This document shows positions 41,507 to 50,811 of a stretch of 64,000 bases of DNA, piece after piece. Below the pieces are notes generated by a model. The model did not search any database. It was not told the origin of the DNA and was given only the letters and a program-made list of their open reading frames with translations. This DNA comes from Lysinibacillus fusiformis. GTDB taxonomy: Bacteria; Bacillota; Bacilli; Bacillales_A; Planococcaceae. Both the position numbers and the translations under genes were made by a program. The stretch spans positions 186,001-250,000 of the forward strand of contig NZ_PDFK01000003.1 in the NCBI RefSeq assembly GCF_002845985.1, written 5' to 3'. Numbering within the stretch: the first letter of the stretch is position 1; each line of letters starts with the position of its first letter.

Positions 41507-42572
41507 AGGGAGTATAATCATCTTATCTATAGTGCTTTTAGCGGGATGTTGGGATGAACGTCTTTATAAAAATGCGTCTGTCGTAACACTCGTTGGTGTG
41601 GAAGGCTATGTTGGGGAGTACAAAGGCTATTATGCTTATCCGAATACAACAGCACAGCAAAATGAAGTGATTGAAGCGGAAGGGATTTCACCGAAAGATG
41701 TACGCAATAACGCCAATTTGAAAGTCGAGCAAACGCTTGATCTATCGGAGCTATCAACGCTCCTAATAGCGGATCAAACAGTGAGAGAGCCCATTTATGA
41801 TATCTTGGATATTTATTTTCGCGATCCTCAAAATCCGATATCCATCAAAGTGGCGATAACAGAAGGGGATGTCAAACCATACGTCGACTTAACGAAGGAT
41901 TTAGCTGGAAGCGCAGGCGTTTATTATGAACGCTTTATCGAAAGTACAGAGGAAAATACCTTTTTTCCGAAATTAGATTTACAAACGATTGGCTCGATGT
42001 TATTTGAACAAACAATCGATATCACGCTACCGTATATTCGGCTAGGTGAGGATAAAAAGCACGTTGTTGCGGCTGGTTTAGCTTTATTTTCAGGTCAAAC
42101 CTTTACGGGCACAGTATTAACGCCAAAACAATCCCTCATCATGCTCATTTTAATGAATCAAACTAATAAGCAAGCACGTATGAGTTATATGTGGAAGCAT
42201 GACGGGAAAGAAATGCCGATTACGGCAGATGTTATCCATGTGAAGCGTAAATGGATAGTGGATGAGGAACTGAGGCGAATAACGATGGATTACCAACTCG
42301 AGGTCGGAATTGAAGAATTCGCCCAAGATCATTTGTATAAAGAAACCATTTTTAAGGATGTTCAACAATTGATTCAAAAGCATTTGCAGGCGGAGTTTGA
42401 GGAGGTCTTACGTATACTTCAAAATCAAAAGTCTGATACATTAGGAATTGGTCGCTATATTCGTGCCTATCACCCGAAGATGTTTAAGGACGACTGGCAT
42501 GCGGAATATACATCCTTACAGCTCGTGCCGTCTGTTCAAGTGAAAATCATTCGTACAGGTGTATTACGCTAA
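41496..42572 (+). CDS. Ger(x)C-family germination lipoprotein (C subunit)
   Basis: GTG 41496 follows GGAGGGG by 5-6 bases; the earlier part of the frame overlaps the B subunit gene. The 358-residue product starts MYRKGSIIILSIVLLAGCWDE, with lipobox LLAGC and the conserved CWD. It contains the family segments DPQNPISIKVAITEGDVKPYVDLT and VVAAGLALFSGQTFTGTV. It completes the A-B-C receptor operon and is followed by a terminator. A second, orphan Ger(x)C gene is at 14270-15439. Confidence 0.93.
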   Translation: MYRKGSIIILSIVLLAGCWDERLYKNASVVTLVGVEGYVGEYKGYYAYPNTTAQQNEVIEAEGISPKDVRNNANLKVEQTLDLSELSTLLIADQTVREPIYDILDIYFRDPQNPISIKVAITEGDVKPYVDLTKDLAGSAGVYYERFIESTEENTFFPKLDLQTIGSMLFEQTIDITLPYIRLGEDKKHVVAAGLALFSGQTFTGTVLTPKQSLIMLILMNQTNKQARMSYMWKHDGKEMPITADVIHVKRKWIVDEELRRITMDYQLEVGIEEFAQDHLYKETIFKDVQQLIQKHLQAEFEEVLRILQNQKSDTLGIGRYIRAYHPKMFKDDWHAEYTSLQLVPSVQVKIIRTGVLR

Positions 42573-42612
42573 AAAATCGCCTTTCTCAAGAGGGAGAAAA
42601 GCGATTTTTTGT
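42571..42612. terminator. Bidirectional terminator between the ger operon and the MATE gene
   Basis: AAAAATCGCCTTTCTC and GAGAAAAGCGATTTTTT form a long stem with A and T runs on both sides. Confidence 0.8.
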
Positions 42613-42614
42613 CG

Positions 42615-43961
42615 TTAGACGGTAACTCTTTTTTGAACAATTAGCAGACGGATAAGCAGGGTGATTGCGCCCATTGTTAAACCAGCAACAAGTCCAATCC
42701 AATATCCAAATGGACCAAAATCAGTATGCGTAGCAAGGATATAGCCCACGGGCAAGCCAATGATCCAATACGAGATAATTGCCATCATAAATGTGATCAT
42801 AACATCCTTATAGCCACGTAATGCCCCTTGTACGGGTGCTTGAATCGCATCCGAGAGCTGAAAAATGGCTGCATAAACTAAAAATTGTACAGCATACTCA
42901 AGTACTATAGGATCTGTTGAATACATATGAGCTACAGGCTCACGTAAAATAAATAAGATACAAGCAGAAATAAAACTAAATAAAATGGCTGTGCCGACAC
43001 ATAGATAACTATAAATACGAGCATCCTGCATGCGACCAGCACCAATTTCAAAGCCTACTAATATGGTAACGCCCATGGAAATACTAAGCGGCACCATATA
43101 GAGCAGGGAGGTGAAATTTAAGGCAATTTGATGAGCGGCAATAATTTCTGTGCTAAAATTACTCATCATCATGGTAACGGCAGAAAAAATGCTTGTTTCT
43201 GCAAATAAGGAGATGCCAATTGGCACACCAATCAGTAAAATTTCCTTCCATCGAAGCCATTCCAGCTTCGGCCAATGGTGGAACAAACGGAAACGTTCGA
43301 ACGGTACTCGTTTGGCGATAATCCATACAGTAATCAAGAAAATAAACCAGTACGTAATTGCTGTTGCGACACCTGCACCAATCCCGCCAAGCTCCGGTGC
43401 ACCGAATTTACCGAAAATAAAAATGTAGTTAAGGACGATATTAATCGGCGTTGTCAGTAATGTAATAATCATTGTGACACGTGTCTGCCCAAGGGCATCA
43501 ATGAAACAACGCATGACAAAAAATAAGAATAAAGGCAAAAGACCAGCACACATCGCATAGATGTAGCCTTTTGCAATGCTATGTACAGCAGATTCTAAAT
43601 TCATCTTGCTAAGTATCCAATCGATGCCAAAAAAGAGCCCTGTGAAGATGATGATTGCCAGTAAAATGGCTACATAAATGCCTTGCTGAACGGCTTTTTT
43701 GGCATCCATCTCTTGTTTCGCTCCGACTAGCTGTGAGACAATCGGTGTAACGGCAAGGAGAATACCCGATAGTCCTGTATAAATCGGCATCCAAATGGAG
43801 GAGCCAATCGAGACACCTGCTAAATCGGCGGTCCCATAGCGACTGGACATTAAAATATCAAAAAATGAAATAAGATAAATGGCTACTTGTGTTACTAAGA
43901 TGGGAACAATCATTTTTAAAAGTAGTGCATATTTTTCCTTAATTGTGGATGTTTGGTACAT
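42615..43961 (-). CDS. MATE-family efflux transporter (NorM-like)
   Basis: ATG 43961 follows GAAGGAAG by 8 bases. 448 residues with 12 helices in two MatE halves: MIVPILVTQVAIYLISFFDILMSSRYG at the N-terminus and LIGVPIGISLFAETSIFSAVTMMMSNF at the start of the second half. It belongs to the NorM-type group of Na+- or H+-driven multidrug exporters and is only distantly like the MATE protein at 16706-18082. Single gene. Confidence 0.94.
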   Translation of the reverse strand: MYQTSTIKEKYALLLKMIVPILVTQVAIYLISFFDILMSSRYGTADLAGVSIGSSIWMPIYTGLSGILLAVTPIVSQLVGAKQEMDAKKAVQQGIYVAILLAIIIFTGLFFGIDWILSKMNLESAVHSIAKGYIYAMCAGLLPLFLFFVMRCFIDALGQTRVTMIITLLTTPINIVLNYIFIFGKFGAPELGGIGAGVATAITYWFIFLITVWIIAKRVPFERFRLFHHWPKLEWLRWKEILLIGVPIGISLFAETSIFSAVTMMMSNFSTEIIAAHQIALNFTSLLYMVPLSISMGVTILVGFEIGAGRMQDARIYSYLCVGTAILFSFISACILFILREPVAHMYSTDPIVLEYAVQFLVYAAIFQLSDAIQAPVQGALRGYKDVMITFMMAIISYWIIGLPVGYILATHTDFGPFGYWIGLVAGLTMGAITLLIRLLIVQKRVTV

Positions 43962-44133
43962 ATTTGATACTTCCTTCGTGAACATAATGAACAAGTATAG
44001 CATATGTAAAGAGAGAAAAGCTTGAAATTTTCGTGCTTCATCTATATCTTTTCTTCAGCATATAGTAAAATAGAACACTGTAAACAAAAAGTAGTGCGGA
44101 CTACAATGGTTTTTAAGGAATAGGAGAATTAAT

Positions 44134-45210
44134 GTGAAACAACAAACTATCATTTTAACCGGTGGTGGGACAGCTGGCCATGTATCGTTAAATCAAGCGA
44201 TACTCCCGTCTTTACTTGAACTTGGTTATGATGTCCACTATATTGGTTCAGAACAAGGTATTGAAAAAGAATTAATAGGCGAGGCTTTCCCCGATGTTCC
44301 GTTTTATGGCATTGCGAGTGGTAAATTGCGTCGTTATTTCTCAATGAAAAATTTTACAGACCCATTTAAAGTGCTTGCTGGAATGATGCAGGCTTTTCGT
44401 ATTATTAAAAAAGTAAAGCCACAGGTTGTCTTTTCAAAGGGTGGCTTTGTTTCAGTACCTGTTGTTATGGCAGCAAAACTGGCAGGTGTGCCTGTTGTTA
44501 TACATGAATCTGATGTGACACCTGGTCTTGCCAATAAAATTGCCCTGCCTTTTGCCTCTCATGTGTTCACGATTTTTGAAGAAACACTAAAGCATTTACC
44601 ACAAGAAAAGGCAACTTGCACAGGCTCCATTATTCGTCCGGAGTTGTTTGAGGGCGAACGGGCAAAAGGGTTATCATTCTGTGGCTTTTCAACATTAAAG
44701 CCTGTTTTACTAGTGATGGGCGGAAGTTTAGGCTCTGTTGTTCTAAATGAGGCATTGCGTCAAAACTTACCAGAGCTTTTAAAGCAATTTCATATTATTC
44801 ATTTGTGTGGGAAAGGGAACTATGACCAAGCACTAGAGACAATGCCTGGCTACAAGCAATTTGAGTATGTGACAACAGAGTTACCTGATCTATTGCATGC
44901 AGCAGATTTTATCGTGTCACGAGCAGGCTCTAACTCCATTTTCGAATTTTTGGCACTCCACAAGCCGATGCTATTAGTGCCGCTATCCGCACAAAAAAGT
45001 CGTGGGGATCAAATTTTAAATGCCAACTTGTTTAAAAAACAGGGCTATGCGGAAGTGCTGCAGGAAGAAGAATTAACAAAGGAATCTTTTATGAAGTCGG
45101 TTCATACATTAACAGAGTGTAAGGCAGAAATGGTAGAGAAGATGTCAAAAACGCAAAAACCAAAAACACCAGACGAAATGGCAACATTAATTTTGCACTA
45201 CAAAAAATAA
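44134..45210 (+). CDS. murG: MurG-type UDP-GlcNAc:undecaprenyl-PP-MurNAc-pentapeptide transferase, stand-alone paralogue
   Basis: GTG start behind AGGAG. The 358-residue GT28 protein has the N-terminal loop GGGTAGHVSLNQAIL (the GGTGGH position), SKGGFVSVPVVMAAKLAGVPVVIHESDVTPGLANKI, and in the C-terminal UDP-GlcNAc domain MGGSLGS, SRAGSNSIFEFLALHKPMLLVPLS. It transfers GlcNAc to lipid I on the inner membrane face. It is not in a dcw division/cell-wall cluster but isolated, like the second MurG of some Bacillus species, so another murG probably exists elsewhere. Confidence 0.92.
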   Translation: MKQQTIILTGGGTAGHVSLNQAILPSLLELGYDVHYIGSEQGIEKELIGEAFPDVPFYGIASGKLRRYFSMKNFTDPFKVLAGMMQAFRIIKKVKPQVVFSKGGFVSVPVVMAAKLAGVPVVIHESDVTPGLANKIALPFASHVFTIFEETLKHLPQEKATCTGSIIRPELFEGERAKGLSFCGFSTLKPVLLVMGGSLGSVVLNEALRQNLPELLKQFHIIHLCGKGNYDQALETMPGYKQFEYVTTELPDLLHAADFIVSRAGSNSIFEFLALHKPMLLVPLSAQKSRGDQILNANLFKKQGYAEVLQEEELTKESFMKSVHTLTECKAEMVEKMSKTQKPKTPDEMATLILHYKK

Positions 45211-45229
45211 AGGCTCTTTGAAAAAAGAA

Positions 45230-45280
45230 AAGAAGCTATGAGGCAGGTCAAAGATGACAAAACCTTATAGCTTCTTATTA
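45230..45280. terminator. Bidirectional terminator between convergent genes
   Basis: AAGAAGCTATGAGG and CCTTATAGCTTCTT form a 13-bp stem with a 19-base loop; on the minus strand TTTCTTTTTT follows. Confidence 0.7.
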
Positions 45281-45291
45281 TATATGACACA

Positions 45292-45840
45292 TTACATGGC
45301 TTGCTCTTCGCCTTCTTGCATTTGATGTGCTGTTATTAAGTAGAATAAATCTTTTTGAATTTTGAATAAATTAAATTGAGCTTCACCGCTATTGACCTGT
45401 GCTAATAAAGTCGGATGACTTTCATTGGCACTCACCACATAAGGTAGCTTTAATGCGGCACGCTGTGATTTTAAATTTTCAACTCGTATACGGAGAAATA
45501 CCGTATGGAAATTATAATCAAAAAATAACTCATTCAAAAATAGCATTTTTGCCTTTTGATTATAGCCTTTACCCTGGTAAGGGAGTCCAATCCACGTTCC
45601 TAAAAAGCCTGCACCGTCCTCCACATCGTGAATACTAATGGTGCCGATTGGTTGACCCCAATCATCAGTAATGGTCCTCGAGATAGCGAGTCCTCTCGCT
45701 TCCTCTTCAATCAGTTGTTTTGTCATAAACCAATACTCATCAGCGGATGTGGCTTTCTGACGGACAAAAGGGAATACAGAAGGGTGTGATAATAGCTCAT
45801 AAAGCTCTGTACATTCATGCAGGTCTCGATGTTTAAGCAT
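45292..45840 (-). CDS. GNAT-family acetyltransferase
   Basis: A 182-residue protein of the Acetyltransf_3 kind: LKHRDLHECTELYELLSHPSVFPFVRQKA at the N-terminus, GQPIGTISIHDV and FLGTWIGLPYQGKGYNQKAKMLFLNELFFDYNFHTVFLRIRVENLKSQRAALKL with the acetyl-CoA loop Q-G-K-G-Y. The C-terminal 30 residues are extended and Gln-rich. ATG behind AAAGGAGG. Acceptor unknown. Confidence 0.9.
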   Translation of the reverse strand: MLKHRDLHECTELYELLSHPSVFPFVRQKATSADEYWFMTKQLIEEEARGLAISRTITDDWGQPIGTISIHDVEDGAGFLGTWIGLPYQGKGYNQKAKMLFLNELFFDYNFHTVFLRIRVENLKSQRAALKLPYVVSANESHPTLLAQVNSGEAQFNLFKIQKDLFYLITAHQMQEGEEQAM

Positions 45841-46381
45841 ACGAAACGCCTCCTTTACTAGGGTAGTTAAAACAATTCCGTTGAAGCATAAAGAAGAAAA
45901 CTAAAATTCGTACTGGAATTAAAACCCAAAGAACTAGACGTTATAACTATGATATTCCATAATCTCCCGCTGTCTTACTGATTTCGACCATACCGAAAAA
46001 AGGCTAGTTTTTTAAATATAATATAACACGAAAGCTGTTTGATGCAATCATTTTGCTCGAAAAAAACAAAATTTGAGTTTAGTAGTCAGTAAATTCTGAC
46101 AAAAGAAGAGGCGTTGGCGAAAATATTGTTGTTTTTTAGCATTAAGTCTATCCTATCAATTTTATCTAATATTAATCATTTATACACTTCTTTAGTAGGA
46201 TTTAAATGTTTCTACAATAGGTAATATATCAAAAAATATCCTAAAAAGGATATAATTTATCTTATTCTGTAAGGGTAATTTTTGATTTTTATGTTATAAT
46301 AGTAGTATTATATAAAATCGAACAAAACATACATACTAGCATTTTTATCATGATTGCAATGGCTTTTCTGGAGGTGACAGC
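45841..46381 (+). promoter_or_regulatory. Gene-free stretch with an extended -10 promoter for the PAS-GGDEF gene
   Basis: 541 bases without a supported gene. TGTTATAAT at 46292-46300 is an extended -10 element about 80 bases in front of the diguanylate cyclase start; no good -35 lies at 17 bases. The remainder is AT-rich, with nothing I can name. Confidence 0.45.
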
Positions 46382-48409
46382 ATGGAGTATCTTTTAAGCG
46401 AAGATTTTTTTAATTCATTATTTATTGGCAAAGATTTTGCTTTTCTCATGAAAAAAGTAGAGGATGATTATCAATATATTCGCTTAAACCAAGCAGCTCG
46501 TGACCTGTTATCAAATGAGGCGATTGGAAAAATGATTTCAAGCGTTACCTCAGAGCGCATTTTTTCGATCATTCAGAAAAACTACGATCAAGCGATTAGG
46601 GAGCATAATCAGGTTGACTATGTAGATTATGCGTATTTTCAGTCGGAGGTTCATAAATACGAAACGTCTGTCAGACCGTTGAAATATAATAATGAAGACT
46701 ATATATTAGCCATCACAAAGGAAATCCTCTATGACCGCAATATTGAGGATAAATTTTTATTTATGCGGTCCATGTTTGACCATGCCTTTTTCTCCACGGT
46801 CATTTTATCGGCCGAAGGTATGGTATACGAAGTGAATTCTTGCTTTATGGAAGATTTCCAATTAGATAATGAAACTGTCAAGCAAAAATTGTTTGTTGAT
46901 TTACCGATCATCCCGAAAGAAGAGGTTGAACACATTGAAGCTTGTTTACAAAAAGCAGCGAGAGGGGAAAACCTTGATAAAAAGCTGATCAAGCTGTTTA
47001 CGTCAGAAGGTCAGGAGCGCATGTATTTAATGTCCCTATCGCCTGTAATGCAGGATGATAATTCGTTTGCTATCTTTCTAATCATGCAGGATTTTACTCA
47101 ATTTACTTTACAAAAAGCAGAATTACGTTCGAAGTCTCATGGTTTAGAAGTTTTTAAGTCTGCCTTAAATTCAGCTACAGCCATTGCTGTATTGGACCAT
47201 AAAGGCTATATTACGGAAGCAAGCGATATGTTTTTACAGGCTTCTGGCTACACTGCGGAGGAATTAATAGGTCAGCCCTATTCATTAATGGAGCCAAGGT
47301 TCAATGCGCAAAACTTTTTACAATTAATCGAAGGCAAGCTGGATACAATGGAGATTTGGCGAGGAGAACTGTGCTATCGCACAAAATATCATGCCGATTA
47401 TTGGGTGGAGGCAACCATTGTGCCGTTAAAAAATGAGTTCGGTAAAATCGAACAAATTTTAACCATTAACTATAATATTACAGATAAGAAAAAAATGTTC
47501 ACAGAATTAAAAAATATTGAACGTACTTTCCGACTCATTACGGAAAATACAAATGATTTAATCGTGATTACGAATGAAGATGGCATTATTCTTTATGCGT
47601 CTCCATCCTATGGGATTTATTTAGGGTATGAAAATGAAGAGCTACTTGGGCAGTTTTACAGTGATATTTTAGATCAAGAAAGTAAAAACGAATGGCAAAC
47701 ATTTTTAAACAATTTTACAGGTCAGCCAGAAACACAGTTTGAGCTTTTACTAAAGGCGAAGGACGGTACACCGATTTGGACAGAGGGCAATGTCACGGTT
47801 GTACATGACCCTGAACGTGAAAAGGTTTCACAAATTATGATGGTGTCTCGAGAAATTACTCATCGCAAAGAAAGAGAAAATGATTTGCTCTATTTAGCCT
47901 ATCATGATGCGTTAACACAGCTACCTAATCGACGTTATTTACAAAAAGAGTTTCCGAAAATACTGGCAAAAGCAGCTGAAAATCAAACCTGTGTCGCCAT
48001 GCTCTATCTAGATGGCGATGATTTTAAAGAAGTCAACGATCGTTTTGGTCATGACACAGGGGATGCGTTTATTCAGCGCTTTGGTAATGCCTTAAATCAA
48101 ACGGTTCGCAGTCATGACATGGTCATTCGAATTGGTGGCGATGAATTTATCGTCATCCTAACAGGTTTAACAAGAGAAGCTGATAAAAGGCATGACCAAA
48201 TTATGCATATTATTCGTCGAATCCGCGATGAACTAGCAGAAGGCTGGATGATTGAAGACCATCATTTTACTCCTACAGCCTCAATCGGTATTGCCTATTA
48301 TCCAGATCATGCACAAACTTTGGATGAGTTAATGGATTTAGCCGACCGAGCTTTATATCGATCAAAAGAGTTGGGAAAAAATAATCTTTCCATTTCGGGA
48401 ATACAATAA
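46382..48409 (+). CDS. PAS-domain diguanylate cyclase
   Basis: 675 residues, ATG behind TGGAGGTG. Several PAS domains in series (about 5-115, 125-245, 255-375, 380-500) and a C-terminal GGDEF domain (about 505-672). The active motif is complete, IGGDEF at 585-589, and the inhibitory I-site RSHD lies exactly five residues ahead of it, so product feedback is expected. No membrane helices, so it senses a cytoplasmic signal and makes c-di-GMP from GTP. It may supply the PilZ effector encoded at 35974. Confidence 0.95.
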   Translation: MEYLLSEDFFNSLFIGKDFAFLMKKVEDDYQYIRLNQAARDLLSNEAIGKMISSVTSERIFSIIQKNYDQAIREHNQVDYVDYAYFQSEVHKYETSVRPLKYNNEDYILAITKEILYDRNIEDKFLFMRSMFDHAFFSTVILSAEGMVYEVNSCFMEDFQLDNETVKQKLFVDLPIIPKEEVEHIEACLQKAARGENLDKKLIKLFTSEGQERMYLMSLSPVMQDDNSFAIFLIMQDFTQFTLQKAELRSKSHGLEVFKSALNSATAIAVLDHKGYITEASDMFLQASGYTAEELIGQPYSLMEPRFNAQNFLQLIEGKLDTMEIWRGELCYRTKYHADYWVEATIVPLKNEFGKIEQILTINYNITDKKKMFTELKNIERTFRLITENTNDLIVITNEDGIILYASPSYGIYLGYENEELLGQFYSDILDQESKNEWQTFLNNFTGQPETQFELLLKAKDGTPIWTEGNVTVVHDPEREKVSQIMMVSREITHRKERENDLLYLAYHDALTQLPNRRYLQKEFPKILAKAAENQTCVAMLYLDGDDFKEVNDRFGHDTGDAFIQRFGNALNQTVRSHDMVIRIGGDEFIVILTGLTREADKRHDQIMHIIRRIRDELAEGWMIEDHHFTPTASIGIAYYPDHAQTLDELMDLADRALYRSKELGKNNLSISGIQ

Positions 48410-48410
48410 A

Positions 48411-48453
48411 AAAGTCTGTCCACAAGGTTTCCCTTGTGAGACAGACTTTTTGT
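48411..48453 (+). terminator. Terminator of the diguanylate cyclase gene
   Basis: AAAGTCTGTC and GACAGACTTT enclose an inner stem CACAAGG/CCTTGTG, followed by TTTTTG. Confidence 0.85.
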
Positions 48454-48522
48454 TTGATGTTATGCTAGAACGTGAGAGGGATAAATATCCTATATCGTTA
48501 TTTTAGAATAGAAGGTGATACA

Positions 48523-49197
48523 ATGCCTAAGAAGATATTGTTGGTAGAAGATGAGAAGCATATTGCGCGTTTTGTTGAACTAGAATTACAGCATGAGGGC
48601 TATGAGGTGAAAACAGCCTTTGATGGACGGGATGGACTGGCTTTGGCCACTACGGAAAATTTTGATGTTCTCTTATTGGATGTGATGCTGCCAGGCATTA
48701 ATGGCATTGAAATTTGCCGCCGTATCCGAACGCAGTCACAGGTACCAATTATTTTATTAACGGCGAGAGATGCTGTAATGGACCGTGTAGCGGGCTTAGA
48801 TGCAGGAGCCGATGACTATATCGTCAAGCCTTTTGCTATTGAAGAGCTGCTTGCTAGAATACGGACGATTTTACGTCGTGTCACACCAGAGCCTACTAGC
48901 AGTGAATCTTTATGTTTACGAGATATTGAAATAGATGTGGCAGCCTATGAAGTTTTTGTTCAAGGGAATAAACTTGACCTAACAAAGACAGAATATGATT
49001 TACTAAAACTATTAATCGAGCACAAAAATAGAGTGTGTACGAGGGAGCATATTTTAACGTCAGTTTGGGGCTATGATACGGATATCGAGACCAATGTAGT
49101 AGACGTTTATATCAGACATTTACGCACAAAGCTCCCTGGTGATATGAACGCTTATATCGAAACTGTTCGTGGTGTTGGGTATGTGATGCGTGAATGA
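48523..49197 (+). CDS. OmpR/PhoB-family response regulator
   Basis: ATG 48523 follows AGAAGGTG; 224 residues. Receiver domain (about 3-115) with acidic pair EDE at the start, phospho-acceptor Asp in [15 protein letters not shown], Thr in LLTARD and Lys in [16 protein letters not shown]. The C-terminal winged helix (about 130-222) ends [26 protein letters not shown]. It is the partner of the kinase that starts 4 bases before its end. Resembles ArlR/CssR types; the target is unknown. Confidence 0.95.
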   Translation: MPKKILLVEDEKHIARFVELELQHEGYEVKTAFDGRDGLALATTENFDVLLLDVMLPGINGIEICRRIRTQSQVPIILLTARDAVMDRVAGLDAGADDYIVKPFAIEELLARIRTILRRVTPEPTSSESLCLRDIEIDVAAYEVFVQGNKLDLTKTEYDLLKLLIEHKNRVCTREHILTSVWGYDTDIETNVVDVYIRHLRTKLPGDMNAYIETVRGVGYVMRE

Positions 49198-50579
49198 ATA
49201 AATTAAAAAATTATGTACGTCACCAATCTTTACAGAAAAAATGGATGCTGACATCAAGTAGTGTCATCTTTATTAGCTTTACAATTATTTGTATAGTCGT
49301 TTATCTTTCGCTTCATACATGGCTCTTAAACGATGAGGAAGGTAAGGTCAAACGTACAAGTGACGATATTATCTCCTTTTTAGAATCACAAGGTCCTAAT
49401 GTTACCATTCAGCAAATACAACAAAATACAGGTTTGCTCAAATCCATTGCCGATCGCGATGAAACGGTCAGAATATTTAATAGAGATGGAGTGGATATTT
49501 TACGTATCAATGATACTTCAGCTGCTGCACCGCTACAATCGATGCAAGAAGTTCTGGAAATGACCATCGATAAGAAGGATGTACTCGTCATCAATGAACC
49601 GATACGGATCGGCTTTTTTCAAGGCTATATCCAAGTTATTCATCCTTTGACTAGCTTTCAATCCCTTATGCATTACCTTCTGACAGCGATGCTAATAGCG
49701 GGGATAGGGGCATTGATACTATCAGGCTCCATTGGTTATTATTTGGCCAATTATTTAATGAAGCCATTACATGAATTGCGTGCATCCATGAAGACGGTGG
49801 TAGACCAAGGATTTAATCAGCCTATCCAGCTAACCTATACATCACAGGATGAGATTGGTGATCTGTTAAAAATGTACAATGCGATGATGAATGAGCTGCA
49901 AATTTCCTTTACCCAGCAGCAACAATTTGTCGCAGATGCTTCCCATGAACTGCGAACACCGATTCAAGCCATTGAAGGGCATCTCTCCTTGTTAAAAAGA
50001 TGGGGCAAAGATGATCCAGCCATTTTAGAAGAATCCATTGATACTTCACTAACGGAAATTGCTCGGATGCGTAAAATGATTGAGGAATTATTAGAGCTTG
50101 CACGACGTGAGGAAAAAGATGAGGCAAGTGAGGCAAATGCACTAGTAGTAATAGAAGCCGTCATGGAGGAGCTACAGCTTGTCCATCCACAAGCACGAAT
50201 ATCGCTGTCGAAAAATGGCGAAATCGGTCCGTTATTTATTACCGAAAATGCACTAAGTCAAATCGTTCGTAATATAATAGAGAATGCAATTCGTTATTGT
50301 GAAAAAATTCCTGAGATTGAAATTTCTCTTACAACTGCTGGAAAAATTGCATGTTTAGAAATTGCTGATAATGGTATAGGAATAGCAGAAGAGAATATGC
50401 CGTTTATCTTTGATCGATTTTATCGAGTGGATGAAGCAAGAAATCGTCAAATTGGTGGAACTGGCTTAGGACTTAGCATTTCGAAGATGTTACTTGAAAA
50501 ATACAATGCGACAGTAGAAGTCAAGAGTGAGGTTAATATTGGAACCGTTTTCTCGCTAAGAATACCGCTAAAATATTAA
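49194..50579 (+). CDS. Sensor histidine kinase
   Basis: 461 residues. Membrane helix (about 17-38), an extracytoplasmic sensing loop of about 110 residues, second helix (about 157-178), HAMP domain (about 180-232), HisKA with His in [21 protein letters not shown], and HATPase with N-box [36 protein letters not shown] and [14 protein letters not shown]. It overlaps the regulator gene by 4 bases, so the two form one two-component system, ArlRS-like. Confidence 0.95.
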   Translation: MNKLKNYVRHQSLQKKWMLTSSSVIFISFTIICIVVYLSLHTWLLNDEEGKVKRTSDDIISFLESQGPNVTIQQIQQNTGLLKSIADRDETVRIFNRDGVDILRINDTSAAAPLQSMQEVLEMTIDKKDVLVINEPIRIGFFQGYIQVIHPLTSFQSLMHYLLTAMLIAGIGALILSGSIGYYLANYLMKPLHELRASMKTVVDQGFNQPIQLTYTSQDEIGDLLKMYNAMMNELQISFTQQQQFVADASHELRTPIQAIEGHLSLLKRWGKDDPAILEESIDTSLTEIARMRKMIEELLELARREEKDEASEANALVVIEAVMEELQLVHPQARISLSKNGEIGPLFITENALSQIVRNIIENAIRYCEKIPEIEISLTTAGKIACLEIADNGIGIAEENMPFIFDRFYRVDEARNRQIGGTGLGLSISKMLLEKYNATVEVKSEVNIGTVFSLRIPLKY

Positions 50580-50689
50580 GAAAAATTCACGCTTTATTTC
50601 ATTATTCTATCCTTTGCGAAAAAAATTGCTTAATTTGCTAAAAAGAGTTGTATTTTTTGTGAAGAGTAGTAAGATTGAGATGGAAAAAA

Positions 50690-50738
50690 CGTTCTTTAAA
50701 ATATGGAAAAGTAGTGTGAAACTTTCTTTTAAAGAACG
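50690..50738. promoter_or_regulatory. 12-bp perfect inverted repeat over the odhAB promoter
   Basis: CGTTCTTTAAAA (50690-50701) and TTTTAAAGAACG (50727-50738) are exact complements, 25 bases apart. The right arm covers the putative -35 of odhA. It could bind a dimeric regulator at both arms or form an RNA hairpin. Confidence 0.5.
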
Positions 50739-50755
50739 GCTAAATATTATATAAT
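50727..50755 (+). promoter_or_regulatory. Probable promoter of odhA
   Basis: A weak -35 TTTTAA, 17 bases, and a perfect -10 TATAAT (50750-50755), about 57 bases in front of the odhA start. Confidence 0.5.
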
Positions 50756-50811
50756 TAATTGTAATTTAATTAATGGAACTGCCGAAAGGCAAAATTTGGA
50801 GGTCATTTTTC

